From: Rhyacichthys aspro
Taxonomy: Eukaryota; Chordata; Actinopteri; Gobiiformes; Rhyacichthyidae
Length of the DNA stretch: 64,000 nucleotides
NCBI GenBank assembly: GCA_036850595.1
Contig: CM072156.1
Location: 12,286,326 to 12,350,325 of the forward strand
Direction: 5' to 3'
The position numbers and the translations under genes were made by a program. Under the pieces are notes generated by a model, which worked only from the letters and a program-made list of their open reading frames with translations, was not told where the DNA came from and made no database searches. This document shows, in pieces, positions 11,673 through 24,059 of the stretch (its first letter is position 1; the number at the start of each line of letters is the position of its first letter).

Positions 11673-11678
11673 AGTAAA
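11673..11678 (+). promoter_or_regulatory. candidate distal mef2c poly(A) signal (AGTAAA)
   Basis: AGTAAA is a known variant hexamer. It is followed 30-45 nt later by GT-rich DNA, the usual arrangement for cleavage. It competes with AATAAA at 10944. Confidence 0.35.
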
Positions 11679-13260
11679 GTTACTGGCTTTCTTAGTTATC
11701 CTCAAATGACTTGTGTGTGATTTCATTGGGTTTTGGACTTGTTTCTGCATGTATCCGGATGCTCAAGTCTGACAATGAAAGAAAACACAGCATGGTGTCA
11801 GAGCAAACGCATAAGACACTGAATTTCACAGACAACACTTTTGCTACTTAATCAAACAGTTATAGAGTTAACTGAATAATGATCACATATTTCATTACAT
11901 TTTGGTGTTTAGAAACTTACAAAAGCCTAACATATCACATACATTCACACTGCTAGATCATAGCACTAAAATAATCGTAACGTACTTTTAATTGCGCATT
12001 GTTTACTATGACACGACAGGGCATTTTAATTGTAAAATAACGCATGTAATACACAGGAAGCACTGATTTTGTACATGTTTTAAAATGACGCAGGCGCATT
12101 TGTCCTAAGGCCTAAAGACCAGCGGGTTTTAGGAACACACTGTGCAATTTATAAGATAAGGTCATCCAAAATAAACAATATATTCATTTGAGGGCATCCA
12201 TTTTAAAAGAAGGCCCATTGAGGCGACAGTCAGTAGGTAGATAAACACATTATATCATCAATAGGTGTAGGTTATTTGTGTAATTTGAGAGCGCGTGTGT
12301 TCGTTCAATGCGCAGCGTTATTTTTCATAAAAGTAAAATTCCTTACACTCCTCACTGTTAACTCATGTAAATAATCTGTCTTTATTAGTGCGTGTGCTCA
12401 GACCAGGATAAGCCACATCAGCGTAGTTTACTGTGTGTAATGTCGTCGTGCGCAAATTAAACGGCCTGCGAAATAAAAAATAAACTCGAAATGTTATTTG
12501 TATGAGTTAATTTTCAGTAAATGTTTAATTTAAAGGGTATTATTCGATAAAGGTGCTGTTGCCTTTGCTCTAATTGTACAGATGTGTACGCACGCCTTCA
12601 TAGAATTAGGCTTTACTACAAAAGTTATAATTAAATAGTCCACCATATTTCATTAGGAGTATTCTTTGCATTGTTTATTTAAAAAATAAAAACGCAGATG
12701 CACTTAGTTAAAGAAGTGTAAATCTGCGAAGACCGGGTATTAATCTGATATAGATTTTATTAATCTGATAAGTGCGTAATAAAATAATATTAAATTAAGT
12801 TAAAAAAAAATCACGTTATATGTAATAAAACGTGGCTCAGTTTGTTAACGGTAGGCTCCAGTTATTAAAGCATTGTGTGGAGTGACGACATGACGTTTTC
12901 ATGTTTTTGGCCTGTAGTGTTATTCTACATGATTATGCACGTGACCAGGCTGCACGTTACGACAACAATACCACTTCACCGCAAAGCTTTGTGGGTTACA
13001 CATAGGCCTGCGTCAAGTTTGAATTAGCCCGCATTGCCACGTTTTAATCCAATGTCGAGTGCGAGTTAGTCCAGAGAGCGTGAGTGGTTCATGTACCGTC
13101 ACCGATTTAGACCAACTGAAAATACTATTAGGCATTTAATATTGTTGGCTATAGTCTAAATTTTAATAGATAAAATAGTTATTTCAAAAGAAAGAAAATG
13201 GCAACACGAAGAACTGATCTAATACAATTCCGAAGCTATGAAGAAAGGAAAAAAATACAA

Positions 13261-13282
13261 TAAATAAATAAATAAATAAATA
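13261..13282. repeat. (AAAT)n microsatellite
   Basis: About five tandem TAAA units. Confidence 0.85.
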
Positions 13283-13603
13283 GCAAGGGTGATTAACTTG
13301 GACAAAAAACCGTGAATACAAAATGTACATGCAAAAGTCATTGTTAGAACGGAACTCCAGATAGTTTTAGTGAACAGGTTTCTTGACGCCTTTTGCGTTT
13401 ATATCAGGCTTTTGGGGGGTATTTTCCGTAGGCTACATTCATCAGTGATCCAGATCCTTGTTAAACTTGACACATAAACTAATCTATGCATCTAATCTAT
13501 GAACCCCACAGGAGATAGGTGGCCCGTAGCTACTACAGACTGCAGCAGCGTCTCACTGCAGCGGCGCTGGCCTCGTTTTCAGTCGCTGCATTCTCCAAGC
13601 TCA

Positions 13604-13617
13604 CCACCAGATGGCAG
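13604..13617 (+). promoter_or_regulatory. candidate CTCF site
   Basis: CCACCAGATGGCAG fits every position of the core pattern CCASYAGRKGGCRS. It lies between the mef2c 3' end and the miR-9 host region, a plausible insulator position. Occupancy is unknown. Confidence 0.5.
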
Positions 13618-13690
13618 TCTTTAGTCATTTAGTGGAGACACACACACGCAGCCTTAATACAAGGTTTTAAACCCACTTTTTGGACAGGAC

Positions 13691-13787
<97 letters not shown>
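13691..13787. repeat. (AAT)n microsatellite, about 97 bp
   Basis: An uninterrupted run of ATA/ATT triplets of about 32 units. Confidence 0.97.
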
Positions 13788-14545
13788 GGTTGCCTATGAT
13801 TGTTCATGTTGCAACAGAAAGCTTTCAAGGACTTTTAATGAACACTAAAACGAAAATAGTGCTTAATGCTTGATCTAATAAATAGGTTACTTTATCCTTT
13901 GGCCTAACGACATAAAACTTTAAATTAGACTCATTACAGTAGAGACTCTTTACACCATCCATCTGTTTGTAAAACCTACAGCTGTCCTCTGGCCTCTTAT
14001 TCACTAATCACAAAATAGAAATATCGGTTTGTGACTTTCTATTTTCATTAGTCATTAAGTCTTGTTCATCGTTCATGACTAATGGTCTATCTAATTAATA
14101 AAAAAACTTGAGCGTTTCGTAATGATGGTGACGCACGTTCAGTTTTCAGTGAATTGAATTTTTGGCTTCAAAAATCAACGCGAAAAGAGCTGTCAGGGAA
14201 GTCGATTAAAACAGACAGTCTCCACCAATAAAACAGCGCGTCCTCAAATGCAGAAAAGTAAGAGAAAGGTTAAGAGCAACGTCGTGATTTGAATTATAAC
14301 GTCACAAATAAAAGTATTCCACTAAAGGCCTTTGGTCACTTTGTTCAAATTAAGCTTAATTGTGTTAGATAACCTAAAAGTCATCATAAATTGTTTCGAA
14401 TTACACTGCCTACTTTGTAAAATCAAGTTGAAATGACCCATCGTCCTGTGCACCCTTATTATTTCGTCATCACTGGCACTTCTGTCTTCATCACGCGTGT
14501 CTGTGTTTAAGTGTTGGTCTGCTTTTACACAACCAGCTTATTTTA

Positions 14546-14560
14546 AGATCGGAAGAGCAC
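14546..14560 (+). other. 15-base match to the start of the Illumina read adapter
   Basis: AGATCGGAAGAGCAC equals the first 15 bases of the common sequencing adapter, then diverges. This could be coincidence or a remnant at a contig join; see findings. Confidence 0.4.
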
Positions 14561-14847
14561 CTTGTGGCTTTGAGAGTGAGGCGTCCAAGCATTGGTGGAG
14601 TAATGACAGACTCCTGTGGCTCTCACTGTGAATATCTTTACGCGTCAGCCAGTCTGACCACTGGAGTTGAGCCACGATCCGTTTAAGAGCAAGGTTCAAT
14701 GACGAGGGAAGTAGCCTATAGGGAACTGCATCTCCTTCTGCTTTGGCTGCCGTCACATTAAACTTGACTGTCTGGAGAACGTCCCAGTGAGTTGATAGCG
14801 AGTTTACCACGACGTGAATCCGCATAGTGTTCTGATTTTAATCACAG
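14560..14847 (+). ncRNA. candidate first exon A of the miR-9 host lncRNA (5' end unknown)
   Basis: A textbook donor, cacag|gtaagtgg, sits at 14848 at the edge of CpG-containing DNA, with no upstream coding gene it could belong to. The + strand has no long open frame here. A 95-codon frame on the opposite strand has no family resemblance and is probably chance. The start is arbitrary and the link to downstream exons is inferred. Confidence 0.3.
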
Positions 14848-15159
14848 GTAAGTGGAGATTTAGAGGCAACTTTTTCTTTAGGGATGAGTCACAGAAATCA
14901 AGGTTTGGTGCCTAAAAAGTGTTAGAGATGACACAGTGTGGCGTATGTGACTCGTTTTATATGATATTCCATTTGTATAAACATTTTTCTGCACTTGAGA
15001 GCGCGCACTCGTTCGTGACACCGCTTTGCGCGCGCATGTGGTGCACAGAGGAGACTGTCGGAGTTCTAGTGTATTGTGAATGTGAACGCTGCGTCATTGG
15101 CTTTCTTCCAAACTGTGCACAAGACTTAAGTTGATTAGTTTTAAAGAAATGGCACGTTT

Positions 15160-15915
15160 ATTCCACAAAGCAGCAGCAGCAGCCATGTTAAAGCGAGTCT
15201 CACCTGCTCGCTCACAATCTATTGTTTGCTGCCTCCCAGCTCTTTGTCATGCACGCGCTACATGACTATTCAAATCCGATTTACATGATTGTCTTTAGGA
15301 TCGGGACTATTGAGACTATACGCGTTAGAAACACAACACTGTACAGTCAACGTTACATTAAGTTATCGTCTAAAAAAAATATGGTTAATTGTTATCGGAA
15401 AAAAAGAGGTTAGATTGTAGCGTCATGTTCTTCCAACGCAATGTCGCAATGTAAACAAGATGGCACAATCATGAACTATGCAAATTTGCCCTATGAATAA
15501 GCATCAATATTATTAACAGTACCAATTGGAGAGAAAGGTGAAGTGGATCATTACGCACGGACGCTTTTCCACGAAGGAGCCACCGATCTTCTTCTTCTCC
15601 TTCTCCATCGCATCTCCTCTTCTTGTCCAGTCTAAAAAATATATTTAAAAAAAATACAAACTAACACAGTCGGCCGTAAAACCGAGAAGACAGCCCGCAG
15701 AAGTGTCTGAAGCGTAAATTAGTCCGACTGCGGCCGTGCGGACTCTGTAGTAAGCGGGATTTGCATATTTTGATGCGCTAATTGCCTTGATGTATTTAAA
15801 TATGGCTGCACGTAGCTGATATGCTTGTCTACGTCATCGAACGTGCCCTCGCTGTTAAGGCACAACGTGAATCCGCTCGACTCTAATGGATACGCCTGCA
15901 ATTAGGCAAAGAGGG
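15160..15915. promoter_or_regulatory. candidate conserved non-coding element / promoter-proximal block
   Basis: CpG-containing DNA with dense homeodomain-like ATTA/TAAT cores (about 15775-15905), unlike the surrounding AT-rich DNA. No coding pattern. It lies 3.5-4.2 kb upstream of mir-9. Conservation is suspected from composition only. Confidence 0.3.
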
Positions 15916-16829
15916 GGTGAGGGGATGAGAAAGTGGGAGCGTATTTTCTGGTTATTATTCCACACGGATTCGTTTCCTTTTTCATTTAAAAAAAAAAAAA
16001 AAGTGAGCAAAATGAATTATGTCACAATTTGTAAATTGTGATGCAAATATAGAAGCAGAGAAAAAGTATTGCTTAAGCTGTGTTATAGGCTCATCAAGTG
16101 AAGTGAAAGGGGAGTGGAGTGTCACAAGTAGGTCAGATAATCTTTGTCATATTGTTCATTATTATCTTGTCTTTTACAGTATGTTTTCAAATTTAGAAAT
16201 GCTCTTGAATCTGACAACATTTTCTTCTTGGGTTAGTCTCGTCTGGGCCTTCGAATCACTTGAATTGACTTTAGGGTGTTCTTTGTGTTTTTCTGCCATC
16301 TTTATTTCCCGGTGGTTCCATTTTGTACTTATTACATGTAGAAAACGGTATTACCCTTTCCTTTCTCACAATTCCGTGCTGACTCTCTATCTGGAAACCT
16401 GCAAATACATTCCGTTTGTTAAAGCATGCTATTAACACTACATGCAGCGAATTCATTATCAGCCCCAATTTCGTAACCTGGATAGAGGGAGAGGAGGGAT
16501 AAAGTGGAGATGGGACGAAGAGGTCCACACTAAAAAAAAAAAAAAAAGGCTACCCCAGTCAGAACAATACTGCTTCAGTTCGTGAGCGCAACAAAGAACG
16601 GAGGGAACTTGTTTGGATTTCAGAGCACGTCCCTCAAACTTTATACATCCCACCCATCATCGTCGTCACCCCTTATACTCCACTCCCGTACTCTTTATCC
16701 CACCCCGGTACCAAAAAAAAAAAAAAAAAAACTTGCACTTTTTTTTATTTGGTGGCAGTATGGGAAAGTTGTCTCTCTCCTCCTCTTTCCTCCCCCTCCT
16801 CCCCTTCGTTGTGTACCGTGTGCTTGCTA

Positions 16830-17053
16830 CGCTCATGCTTTAGAGCAGAGCAGCTGAAGCCTATAACGCAGGCTACACACTCAGACGTAGCGGCAATTTT
16901 AAAGCCACAGACTGTGCCCCGACCTCGATCAGATCACACAGCTGGGATATCTGGGCTGTATCTCATCATGAGGACGCAAGCGGACAACGCGTGGCTTAAA
17001 ATATACTGTGCTTCTTTCATTTTGCGCGCACTGATCCAGCACACATCCTCGAA
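16830..17053 (+). ncRNA. candidate first exon B of the miR-9 host lncRNA (5' end unknown)
   Basis: It ends at a strong donor, tcgaa|gtaagtg (17054), and follows a pyrimidine-rich stretch. It contains an ATG at 16968 with A at -3 that opens 28 codons (MRTQADNAWLKIYCAS...) up to the donor. Joined to the exon at 27875 the frame would stop after four more codons. I do not recognise the peptide. Exon status rests on the donor and the location only. Confidence 0.35.
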
Positions 17054-17879
17054 GTAAGTGCAACTTGTGTAAATGTTTTCTGTTCATGCAAAAAGTGAAA
17101 TGAGTTTTGAGAATGAGATGATAGTAGTCAATTCGTTGTGTTTGTGAATAAGGGTATAGTTTTTAGAATACCGTTCCACACTTTGTCACATTGTTACTCT
17201 GCACAAAACTTGATTTTTCTCATCTGTGAGGTTAGCGAGAGCTGATTATTTGCTCTGTTTGTTTGGAAAGCCATCGTTTCTTCAAAATGAGAAGCTCAAT
17301 CAAGCAAGAATAAATATAGGGCCTTGTTCTGAATGACACGACACAACCTAGCTTTTTGTGACTGGTGTGGAGTCTAGATTATACGTTGTATTAATTTAAC
17401 AGTATTTAAATATGATAAAGAAAACAGAAAAAAACAACACAAATACAATAATGACACTGGAAACTGTACACGTATAGGAAACGTATTCTCATGTCAGTTC
17501 AAAGTATGCTGTGTGGATGTATGTTCAGTGATAAGTGGCCTGTGCGAGGAAGGCCCGTCCTGGTACTTCCTTTACCTTTTACTTTATTGACAAGTCTTGC
17601 GTAAAGTCTAGCATTCCTCGCTTTATGTGCGTCTGAGGGAAGCTGTACAACTTCAGAGAAGGTGGAAAGAACTGAAGTCAGATCAAATGTGCCTGACCGA
17701 CTCCAGGTGAATGGCATAATGACACAGGAGCAACAGTTGAGAGTCTTGTTTACAGCGGCTAATTGAAACGCGAGGGCCTTGTGACTCCTATTCGTTCATT
17801 AAATAACCACTCTTCGGAGGCTCCTCCCACTGATAAAACTAGAGTAAACTTACTGGACAAAACTATTGCAAGTGGATGA

Positions 17880-18960
17880 GAAAAGACGGACCAAGACCTT
17901 ACTATTAATAACGCCTTGTTAAGCCACGTGCGAGCAGGTGCATGCAAATACGCGCCAGTTACGCTTCTCTGTACACTGGGACACTATGGTCCGAGCTGAA
18001 TCAAAGTTGCGCTAAAGGTGCCACAAAGTGCAGCCCGCAGCTGCGTGCTCGTGCGCATGATCCATCACATGTCCACTGCCTGTTATTGTTGACTCAGTTA
18101 CAAAGATCCCATGTATGAACGCTTTAGAGCAGGGCATTGCGTTGATGGGGCGAGGTGAGAGGCTCCGCAGCGTACGGACACGGCGGAGCGCTGGGCGTTT
18201 ATGTAGTGAGGAGCGACACAGCCAGGCTGTCTGCCTGGAATTAAAGCGAGCGGCTGCTGCTTTGCCAAAATGGATAGTAAGAATTTCATCGCTGAATCGC
18301 ATGTGTCTCCCTCAGTACGTCTTGAGAAGGAAAGCAGTAAACAAGCAAGTCGCGTGTTGTAGCGAAGAGAAAACGTAGCGTGCGTGGGATAAAGACTTAG
18401 TGCAGCTTGAGAAGGCTCTCCTCACTGTCCCTTTATTGTATCGCTTACAGCACATCTATCATTAAAAGCACTTGAATCGCTCTCATTCTGTGTCTAAACC
18501 GTCCATTCTCGTCTCTGTGCGTGGCTGTGAGAGACATCGAGGCGTACACGCGCAGCGCTGTGCTGCAAGGAGGACATATTCCACAACGCCGTGTAACGGA
18601 CGGAGATTGAGCACGGATAGGAGGATGCATATGCGATTTGTTCTTATGACATCACCGCAGTTACATGGTCGTGGTCCGAGGCCTTTGACCTCACCGGGGT
18701 TGGTCCATATTTTGGCCACCCCCAGACCATTCTCTCCTTGTGGGATGGCCCGATTTGGCCACACTTTTCACAGCGACAGAGCGAGCGTCTGTGCTTCCTG
18801 CACATGCTACGGACCATTTCAATCTTCTTCAAGATGCGACTGGACAACTTCATGCTCTTTGCCCCCTTTTCCAAAAACAAGATCCTGTTTTCATAATCCG
18901 ACACATTTGCGCCGTAATTCCCTACGCCATTATTGCACTTTCCACAGGAAACCGGATTTC
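17880..18960. promoter_or_regulatory. CpG-rich block upstream of mir-9 (candidate pri-miR-9 promoter)
   Basis: CpG density is clearly higher than in the flanks (for example 18020-18230 and 18500-18620), with a CACGTG E-box near 17926. It ends about 450 bp before the precursor. Long open frames on both strands here are what CpG-rich DNA gives by chance; none resembles a known protein. Confidence 0.4.
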
Positions 18961-19405
18961 CCCTGTCTCTTTTTCTCTACAGTGTTTCTCCTGCGCCGGC
19001 CTCACAGGATATCTATTGCTACTGCCACGACGACTTAATAGAGGCGAAAGAGCCTTTTGTGGGATTGAAGCTATTTGCATTGCAAATTAGGGCCCCTGTG
19101 CAAGGATGACTGCACCTTACCCGCGCTTTACAAGGCCTACTCCAACTCAGTAATATTGGTTAATGTCAAGTGAATATGACATTAACATTGGGATTATAGC
19201 CTACATCATTTTTCCAAGTATTGCTGTCTTTTTACACCTGCGTTGTAACACTCTGGGTCTATAGTGGCCCTCAATGGGAAAAACGGAGTCTAAGGATTAT
19301 AAAGTGTTTTAAGTGGACACCGATTAGTCTACTTTTTAAATTATTCTATTTTTGAAAACCAAGATCTGAAGAGGAAATTCACACGTTGATCATTTAAGAA
19401 GATTG

Positions 19406-19492
19406 GGAGGTGTGTTGTTATCTTTGGTTATCTAGCTGTATGAGTGTTCTGCTCGTCATAAAGCTAGATAACCGAAAGTAAAAACTACTTCC
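19406..19492 (+). ncRNA. mir9-2: pre-miR-9 hairpin (mir-9-2 type)
   Basis: The 5p arm at 19421-19443 is the exact 23-nt miR-9-5p (tctttggttatctagc...), and the 3p arm at 19458-19479 is the exact 22-nt miR-9-3p (ataaagctagataacc...). They pair around a 14-nt loop. The lower stem (tgttgtta with gtaaaaactacttcc) resembles human mir-9-2 more than mir-9-1 or mir-9-3, and the location between mef2c and tmem161b agrees. A CNNC motif at 19498-19501 lies at the spacing used for SRSF3-assisted Drosha cutting. miR-9 is a neural microRNA that promotes neuronal differentiation and represses Hes/her, REST and TLX-type targets. It is processed from the + strand, presumably from the lncRNA described below. 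Confidence 0.98.
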
Positions 19493-22400
19493 AGACTCGT
19501 CGAGGACTTATGGGCCACACTTACAAATGACCTCCGGGGACCTTGTAAAATACACACTCTGTTATAGTGTCATTAGTATTCTAGCAATGTCTGTGTTGTG
19601 TTTGAATCTGATTTAATTGTTAAGTTTTTAAAAGTGGTGACACAGACACTATAAAGGCTACAAACACCCTACAATCTAACTCCTGATGGGGCCTCATTGT
19701 GCATGTTAATATTTGAAGCCCCTAAAGAGTTGCTATTATATTGTAATTTTATTTTGTTGGCTATAGAAAAGTCTTCCATGCGACCTCTGCTTATTTTGTT
19801 TTGCTTGTTCTTTTATGTGTTTTATTTTAATTTTTTATAAAAATATAACTTAATTGAAGCATAATCGTGCACATCCAGGAAACGGCGCTGCCATCCCAAA
19901 CAGTAATAATTAGGACGTATTCAGAAGTGACAAAAACTGCGAGAGGGATAGAGAGGGACACAGAGTGCGGGGTTAGGAGAGGAGGGAGGGGTGCGTGTGT
20001 GTGTCTGTGTGCGTGTGTGTGTAGGTAGGGGGGTCGGCCCTTCTTAATTGATTCCGTTAACCGCAGTGCAGGATATGTGAACGACTGGACGATCCCATTC
20101 CCACGCTCGGTTGGGGCAAGTGGCAATGCCATGCCCAGGGCCGATATGACAGACAGCAGCGGCGTAAAGGGCCTGTGGTGGGGGCTGTGCCTGCGTGTGT
20201 GTAGTGGTGGATGGGAGGGCACGGGGGTCATGAAAAGACGTCAAGTGCACCAGACTCATCTGCATCCCCAAAGAAAGAGGCGACGTTTCCCAGCCTCAGC
20301 GGACGCGCACGGCCCCCCTTCTAAAAAGAAGGAGAAAAAAAACTTAGAGGAGGGCTAGTAACGGTCCTGAATGCTTAATGCCTCACCAATTGTGCTCATA
20401 ATGAGGACTCGGGCTCATTATGTTAAAACTAAAGAGACATATAGTACTGCTGTTTGTGGCCCCATGCGCTCAAATGCGCGGGGCTTAACTCTTGGAAGAT
20501 TGTGTTGTATTGACGTGTGTGGCATATCAGGGCATTGTTTGTTTTTGAACTTGACCATGAAGTGAAAACAGCTTTTAGCTTTGGCAGTTGTCAGGGGTGG
20601 AAAAAAAGGCCTCGCAATTTTCTATAAAATATTATGCATTGAAATAGGACAAATGGAAAATGGTTTGTTTTTAAAACAAATGTCATTTCATCCACAGCTT
20701 TAATGCATGACTTATCATTATTATTGTTTTAATCATATGTTTCTTAGCTTCTTTACACAAGCCTCATTAGTGTTGCACATGTCCTCCCAGCCTCGTTTTA
20801 AAACAATGCTGATAGCATTAGAAATATGTACTGTCATTCTCACATTATCACATGGGGATAATTTTCTGTTTTAAAAAACTAAGGTTGCAGTATAAGTTTG
20901 TGTGGTATTTTTCATCGTCAAACCCAGTGATAGTGCCATTAAATAGTACCTGATGCTCAATAGCTCCCATGCAGACATTCACATTGGCAGAAGAAACTAC
21001 AGCGTCTTCTGCTCAGTCCCAATAAAAGACTCCACACAGTGTCAGTTCATTGAGCCAAAGAAATTTTATGAACACAGTTTTGTTCTGTGCTTTAGTTGAT
21101 TGAAACAGTTGTCTTTATTAGAAGGACACAGTTTAACCTGTCATTTCCTATCATAGCGTTTTCTTTTTAAATTCCTCTTTTTAAATGAAGAATGTTGTGA
21201 TATTCTGCACGTATTTTGATTGATGACAGATTCAGACTGTAGCACTTATAAGTTAAAGCTGGTTAATGAAAAAACATCCACTGGTTTCCATCCACCTGTA
21301 CTCCAGGCAGTCCATTTGTTCATTGACTTTAAATATGAAGAAAATCTCAGTCCATCCAGTCAAATTGAAATGCAATCATTGCTGAGATGCACAGTTGCCA
21401 GGAGAGAGCAGCATCACATGTCTCAAACAGCTGCATATCATACAGGCCCCTCACTCACTTGCATTTACTGCATGTGGAGAGATGCCCTGTCGACTGGGCT
21501 GGAATATCCCATTTTAAAGACTGATCACATCCTTTTTGTTTACAGTGCACCGTTCTTGTCTTTACAAAAGGATTTTCAGCTCTATTTCTTTGACCATATT
21601 GCAGGGTTATTTATTGAATATTGTAGTATATTGTATATGTAGTATGTATCTTAATTTTCACACAAGAACATTGTGGCTATTTCTTTCCGCCCACAAACTG
21701 TAGCTGGTGGCTGCAGCCATTGTTGTCATGTGATCTGTTGAGTAACAAAACCATGGCGACCGAGGAACGTGTTTTCATATTCATTGGCTGGGCAATCAGC
21801 ATATTTCACATGAGTCTGCCAGGGATTTTATTTATGTGCCTTCCATGTGCTTCTATTTGTGGCAGGTGCAATGGCAGGTTTACAATTTGTGTTGGCTCAG
21901 AACATTATTCTGTCAGACAAAGCAAGTCATACAGGTGATGTTTTTGAATGTACGGGGTGCCTTTATTGTGTCATCACTGTGACTTCATAGTACTTTGCAA
22001 TTGATAGAGAAATGGAGTCCTCTTTACCAAAAGTCCAAATCAGTACTGTGAAGCATCATAGATGTGCATTATCCCAGGTTTAGATAACCACTTAGGACAG
22101 AGGCTGTGTGTCTGCATGCTTTTCTGTGTTTTGTCTCACAGATTAGAAGGCTACCAAGGCTACTACATCATGTAGATGAAGGGGAACAATAGCTGTGTCT
22201 CAGTCAACAACGTCTGTCTGGCTTGGGCCTTGTCTCTTTTTTTGTTTATCTATATGCATGTGTGTGTGTGTCTCCTGAACATGAACTTGAACTTGAGACA
22301 GGCAGCCAGACACCATCTGTGCACCAGGGGTAATGAATTCAGTGCATTCATGGCTGCGGAGTAAGCCTAGGCCACCACCACCCATTGATGGGCAGATGAC

Positions 22401-22786
22401 CCCTATGGTCTAAACTTAGCCCTTCACCACCAATAGAAATCACCAGTACCAGCTGCTAGCAGAGAGTTTGTTTTATCTGTAAATCTTCAAAGCAACAGTA
22501 TAAATGGTGGGCCAGATATTCTTGTGCATGTATATTGTGTCCATGTCAGCCTTTGAGCATGTATGTAACGCATGTGTAATCTAGTGTATGCAGGCGAGCG
22601 CTCATATAGCCGGCTCTTGCCTTATATTACCCATTTACTATTAGGCTCTGTTACGTTAACGACATAGCCATGTTGAATTTATTGCCTTGGTAATTGAAAA
22701 GGCAGGCAGTATTCCCTCTGATAAAGGATAGTAAGTGAATAAGGCATAAACCTTAAACAAGTCAGGCACAATGAGAATTCCTGCAG

Positions 22787-22821
22787 GCCCTCCTCCTCCT
22801 CCTCCTCCTCTTCCTCCAGCA
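22787..22821. repeat. (CCT)n tract
   Basis: A run of cct/ctt triplets, imperfect at its 3' end. Confidence 0.85.
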
Positions 22822-24059
22822 CCAGCCTCTGTCACAAATACACGCATGCGCACAAACAGTGAGGCTTTTCCCTCTGGTTGGTGTCACCACGGCAACCGTA
22901 GGTGAGATCACCGTGCGCATGGCAGCATCAGTCCCTGCCAACACGGTTCCTGGTTATAATGCTTGTGCATGTATGTGGCTTTTTCATTTAGAGCATATAA
23001 AAGGGAAAATCAAAACCTAATCTGACCTAAAAAAACAAACAAAAAAACAATGAATATGTTTTCAAGGGTTTTAAATGATGAATTGTTGCTTCGTGTTAAT
23101 GTACTTGTCTCTTTAAAGTTTAAGTGTTATTGTATTTTTACGGTTGTTGGGTAAATACTTTTTGTTATCGATGAGCAACAAAACTGGTGAGTGTAAAGTA
23201 ATTACCTTCAATAGCCAGGTAATTGCTAATATGATTTGATAAACGTCACTCTATAAAAAAGCAGCAAGCCATAACCTCCCAATAAACCACAGAGAAAAGT
23301 CATGGTTAGGCCCTTTTTAATGACATCATGCATGGCCACTTGAGCGTCTTGTGGGGAGCAGCGGGCATGCTGTGCTCTGCCATGCTGTATGGCCCTCCCC
23401 CAATGCACTGAATATGCACATCCGACATATCAGTCACCTTGTTCTGTCACTTTCTGTTGAAGATCCATTCATAACACAATATAATTGTAGTGTATGTCAC
23501 TATGATGTACTAATTACTCTTGTTGCTAATTACATTACACTCATTTGACTCTGAAAATAAATAACTTAATTGGTATAATGTTTAGTGAAGTAAAAATATA
23601 GAAAATAAATTGCTTAATTTCACCACAGGCTTCTAACATATAAAGCCAGTAACCTCCTGAATGTACTAAATAAAAACTGATCATTCTAGCCTGACCAACC
23701 ATAGTCTATGGTGCATTTTATCCAAAGAAAAGAGAGTAGCATTGTAGGATAAAAGATTATGGAAATAGAATGATGCTTTGATGTGTATTATTGGTTGTAA
23801 TGTATTTGGGCATTCTTTGATTCTTACACGTTCATTTAACAAATAGCTGTTGTAATATAATATGTGGTGTAAGCATGTGGTCGTCTGTAGACACATTTGC
23901 AAATAATGCACATCACACTTCAGGTATTAAGAAGAATCTACTCACAACAAAATCAATTTGAAAACAAAAAGGCATAACTGTCATTATATCTTGTTGATGA
24001 GACGATATAGTATACAGTAAAAGGAAAAGATTAAAATGCTAACAACTTGTCTAATATAT

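Larger units (their letters stand above)
8837..11695 (+). other. mef2c: mef2c 3' untranslated region (end uncertain)
   Basis: Non-coding AT-rich DNA follows the TGA. Possible poly(A) signals are AATAAA at 9471 and 10944, ATTAAA near 11036 and AGTAAA at 11673. The last is followed by a GT-rich stretch (gacttgtgtgtg), so I place the far end near 11695. MEF2C transcripts are known for long 3' UTRs. Pumilio-type and miR-9-type sites lie within it. The small frames here are unlikely to be coding. Confidence 0.6.
11696..14400. other. intergenic DNA between mef2c and the miR-9 host region
   Basis: AT-rich DNA with no credible coding exon. It holds a CTCF-like core (13604), an AAAT microsatellite (13261) and a (AAT)n microsatellite (13691). 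A CACGTGAC E-box lies near 12939. Confidence 0.6.

Noticed and set aside
14538..14825. 95-codon frame on the minus strand
   Set aside because: No recognisable domain. It is opposite a candidate lncRNA exon, and the adapter-like 15-mer lies inside it.
18472..19090. Long frames on both strands (up to 188 codons) next to mir-9
   Set aside because: CpG-rich DNA has few stops. The products are Arg/Pro/Ser-rich without family resemblance, and no splice context or good start was seen.
21220..21642. 140-codon + strand frame
   Set aside because: No ATG at the frame start, no known domain, AT-rich surroundings typical of an intron.
22134..22260. Possible lncRNA exon after an acceptor-like tctcacag
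   Set aside because: No donor follows at a sensible distance.
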